DNA of 33,851 nucleotides from Nitriliruptoraceae bacterium (GTDB lineage: Bacteria > Actinomycetota > Nitriliruptoria > Nitriliruptorales > Nitriliruptoraceae). This document shows, piece by piece, positions 33,326 through 33,851 of the stretch (position 1 is the stretch's first letter; each line of letters starts with the position of its first letter). The notes beneath the pieces are model-generated. The model saw only the letters and a list, made by a program, of their open reading frames with translations. It was not told the DNA's origin and ran no database searches. Made by a program: the position numbers and the translations under genes. The stretch covers positions 1 to 33,851 of the forward strand of contig PWTE01000049.1 of the NCBI GenBank assembly GCA_003563915.1. Reading direction: 5' to 3'.

Positions 33326-33851
33326 TGGCACGACGCGACCTGCCAGACGGACCGATCGACGCGGTCGTGGACGGTTTCACCCACGGCGGCGAAGGTGTCG
33401 CCAGGGTGCAAGGCAAGGCCGTCTTCGTACCCGGGACGATCCCCGGCGAGACGGTCCGACTGCGCATCGTGGACGACCGCAAGCGCTGGGCCCGGGGCGA
33501 GCTCCTCGAGGTTGTGGAGCCCAGCCCCGACCGCGTGGAGCCTCCGTGCCCCTTCGTGCCCGACTGCGGCGGCTGTGACCTGCAGCACGTCACCCCGGGC
33601 GCACAGCGGCGGCTGAAGACCCGGGTGGTCCGCGAGCAGCTCGAGCGGCTGGGCGGGCTCGAGGATCCACCGGTGCGCGACTGCCAGCCGGTCGGCCCCG
33701 ATCGGGGCTACCGCAACCACGCGCAACTCCATGCCGACCCGGACGGCCGGCTCGGCTTCCACCGCGCCGGCAGCCACGAGGTGGTGCCGATCGACCGGTG
33801 CCTGGTGCTGACCGAAGCGGTGCAGACCCTGCGCGACACGGTCGGTGACGG
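33325..33851 (+). CDS. RumA/TrmA-type 23S rRNA or tRNA uridine-5 methyltransferase, 5' part (truncated by window)
   Basis: The first 175 residues of an RNA (uracil-5)-methyltransferase. A TRAM domain opens the protein (GPIDAVVDGFTHGGEGVARVQGKAVFVPGTIPGE), followed by the [4Fe-4S] ligands CPFVPDCGGCDLQH (Cys-x5-Cys-Gly-Gly-Cys) and the fourth Cys in IDRCLVL. The ATG at 33325 has GGAGG 6 bases upstream and overlaps the lipoprotein stop (TGATG). The SAM-binding and catalytic parts lie beyond the right edge, so RumA, RlmCD and TrmA cannot be told apart. Confidence 0.9.
   Translation, partial: MARRDLPDGPIDAVVDGFTHGGEGVARVQGKAVFVPGTIPGETVRLRIVDDRKRWARGELLEVVEPSPDRVEPPCPFVPDCGGCDLQHVTPGAQRRLKTRVVREQLERLGGLEDPPVRDCQPVGPDRGYRNHAQLHADPDGRLGFHRAGSHEVVPIDRCLVLTEAVQTLRDTVGD

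Overview
The window is high-GC DNA, densely packed with genes, many of them starting with GTG and joined by 4-base stop/start overlaps. The gene content (a caa3-type oxidase cluster with CtaA and CtaB, leaderless-looking promoters, Dgt-type dNTPase, TetR/ArsR regulators) points to an actinomycetote, possibly a deep-branching lineage such as Nitriliruptoria, Euzebyales or Acidimicrobiia. The phylum is fairly safe; the class is a guess. It looks like chromosomal housekeeping DNA: I see no integrase, transposase, rRNA, tRNA or CRISPR array.

Layout. 1-4763: the tail of a membrane protein, a HAD-IB phosphatase with a C-terminal anchor, a small SnoaL-like protein (minus), an M20 dipeptidase, then a small unknown gene (minus) divergent from an ArsR-type winged-helix regulator, with a clear promoter and repeated operator-like motif between them. 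5002-10317 (minus): an osmoprotectant-type ABC importer (permease, CBS-domain ATPase, permease, lipoprotein) followed by an asparagine synthase-like protein that lacks the glutaminase cysteine. 10662-12053: a dGTPase-like HD phosphohydrolase, then a two-copy 47-bp repeat. 12209-15574 (minus): TetR, ABC ATPase, ABC permease and alpha/beta hydrolase, with a promoter and palindromic operator at the TetR start. 15636-17894: a double-domain phosphofructokinase of eukaryotic type.

17899-21346 (minus): acyl-CoA ligase, a secreted anchored protein and a NicO-family metal transporter, chained by two ATGA overlaps. 21463-29368: the aerobic respiration cluster. ctaB with a small membrane protein (minus) and ctaA with an SGNH hydrolase (plus) make and surround heme A; the minus-strand run coxB (with fused cytochrome c), coxA, coxC, cox4 and a membrane cupredoxin encodes the oxidase and probably a copper electron-transfer or assembly protein. 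29644-31439 (minus): an ABC-2 exporter pair. 31720 to the end: a PrmA-like methyltransferase behind a strong leader hairpin, a lipoprotein, and the start of a TRAM-domain [4Fe-4S] RNA uridine methyltransferase.

The items most worth following are the ArsR/small-gene switch with three copies of TCGTTCGA, the Cys-less asparagine synthase-like protein beside a compatible-solute importer, the eukaryote-like tandem PFK, the acyl-CoA ligase/secreted protein/NicO coupling, and the membrane cupredoxin closing the oxidase operon. No single new defence or mobile system is evident.
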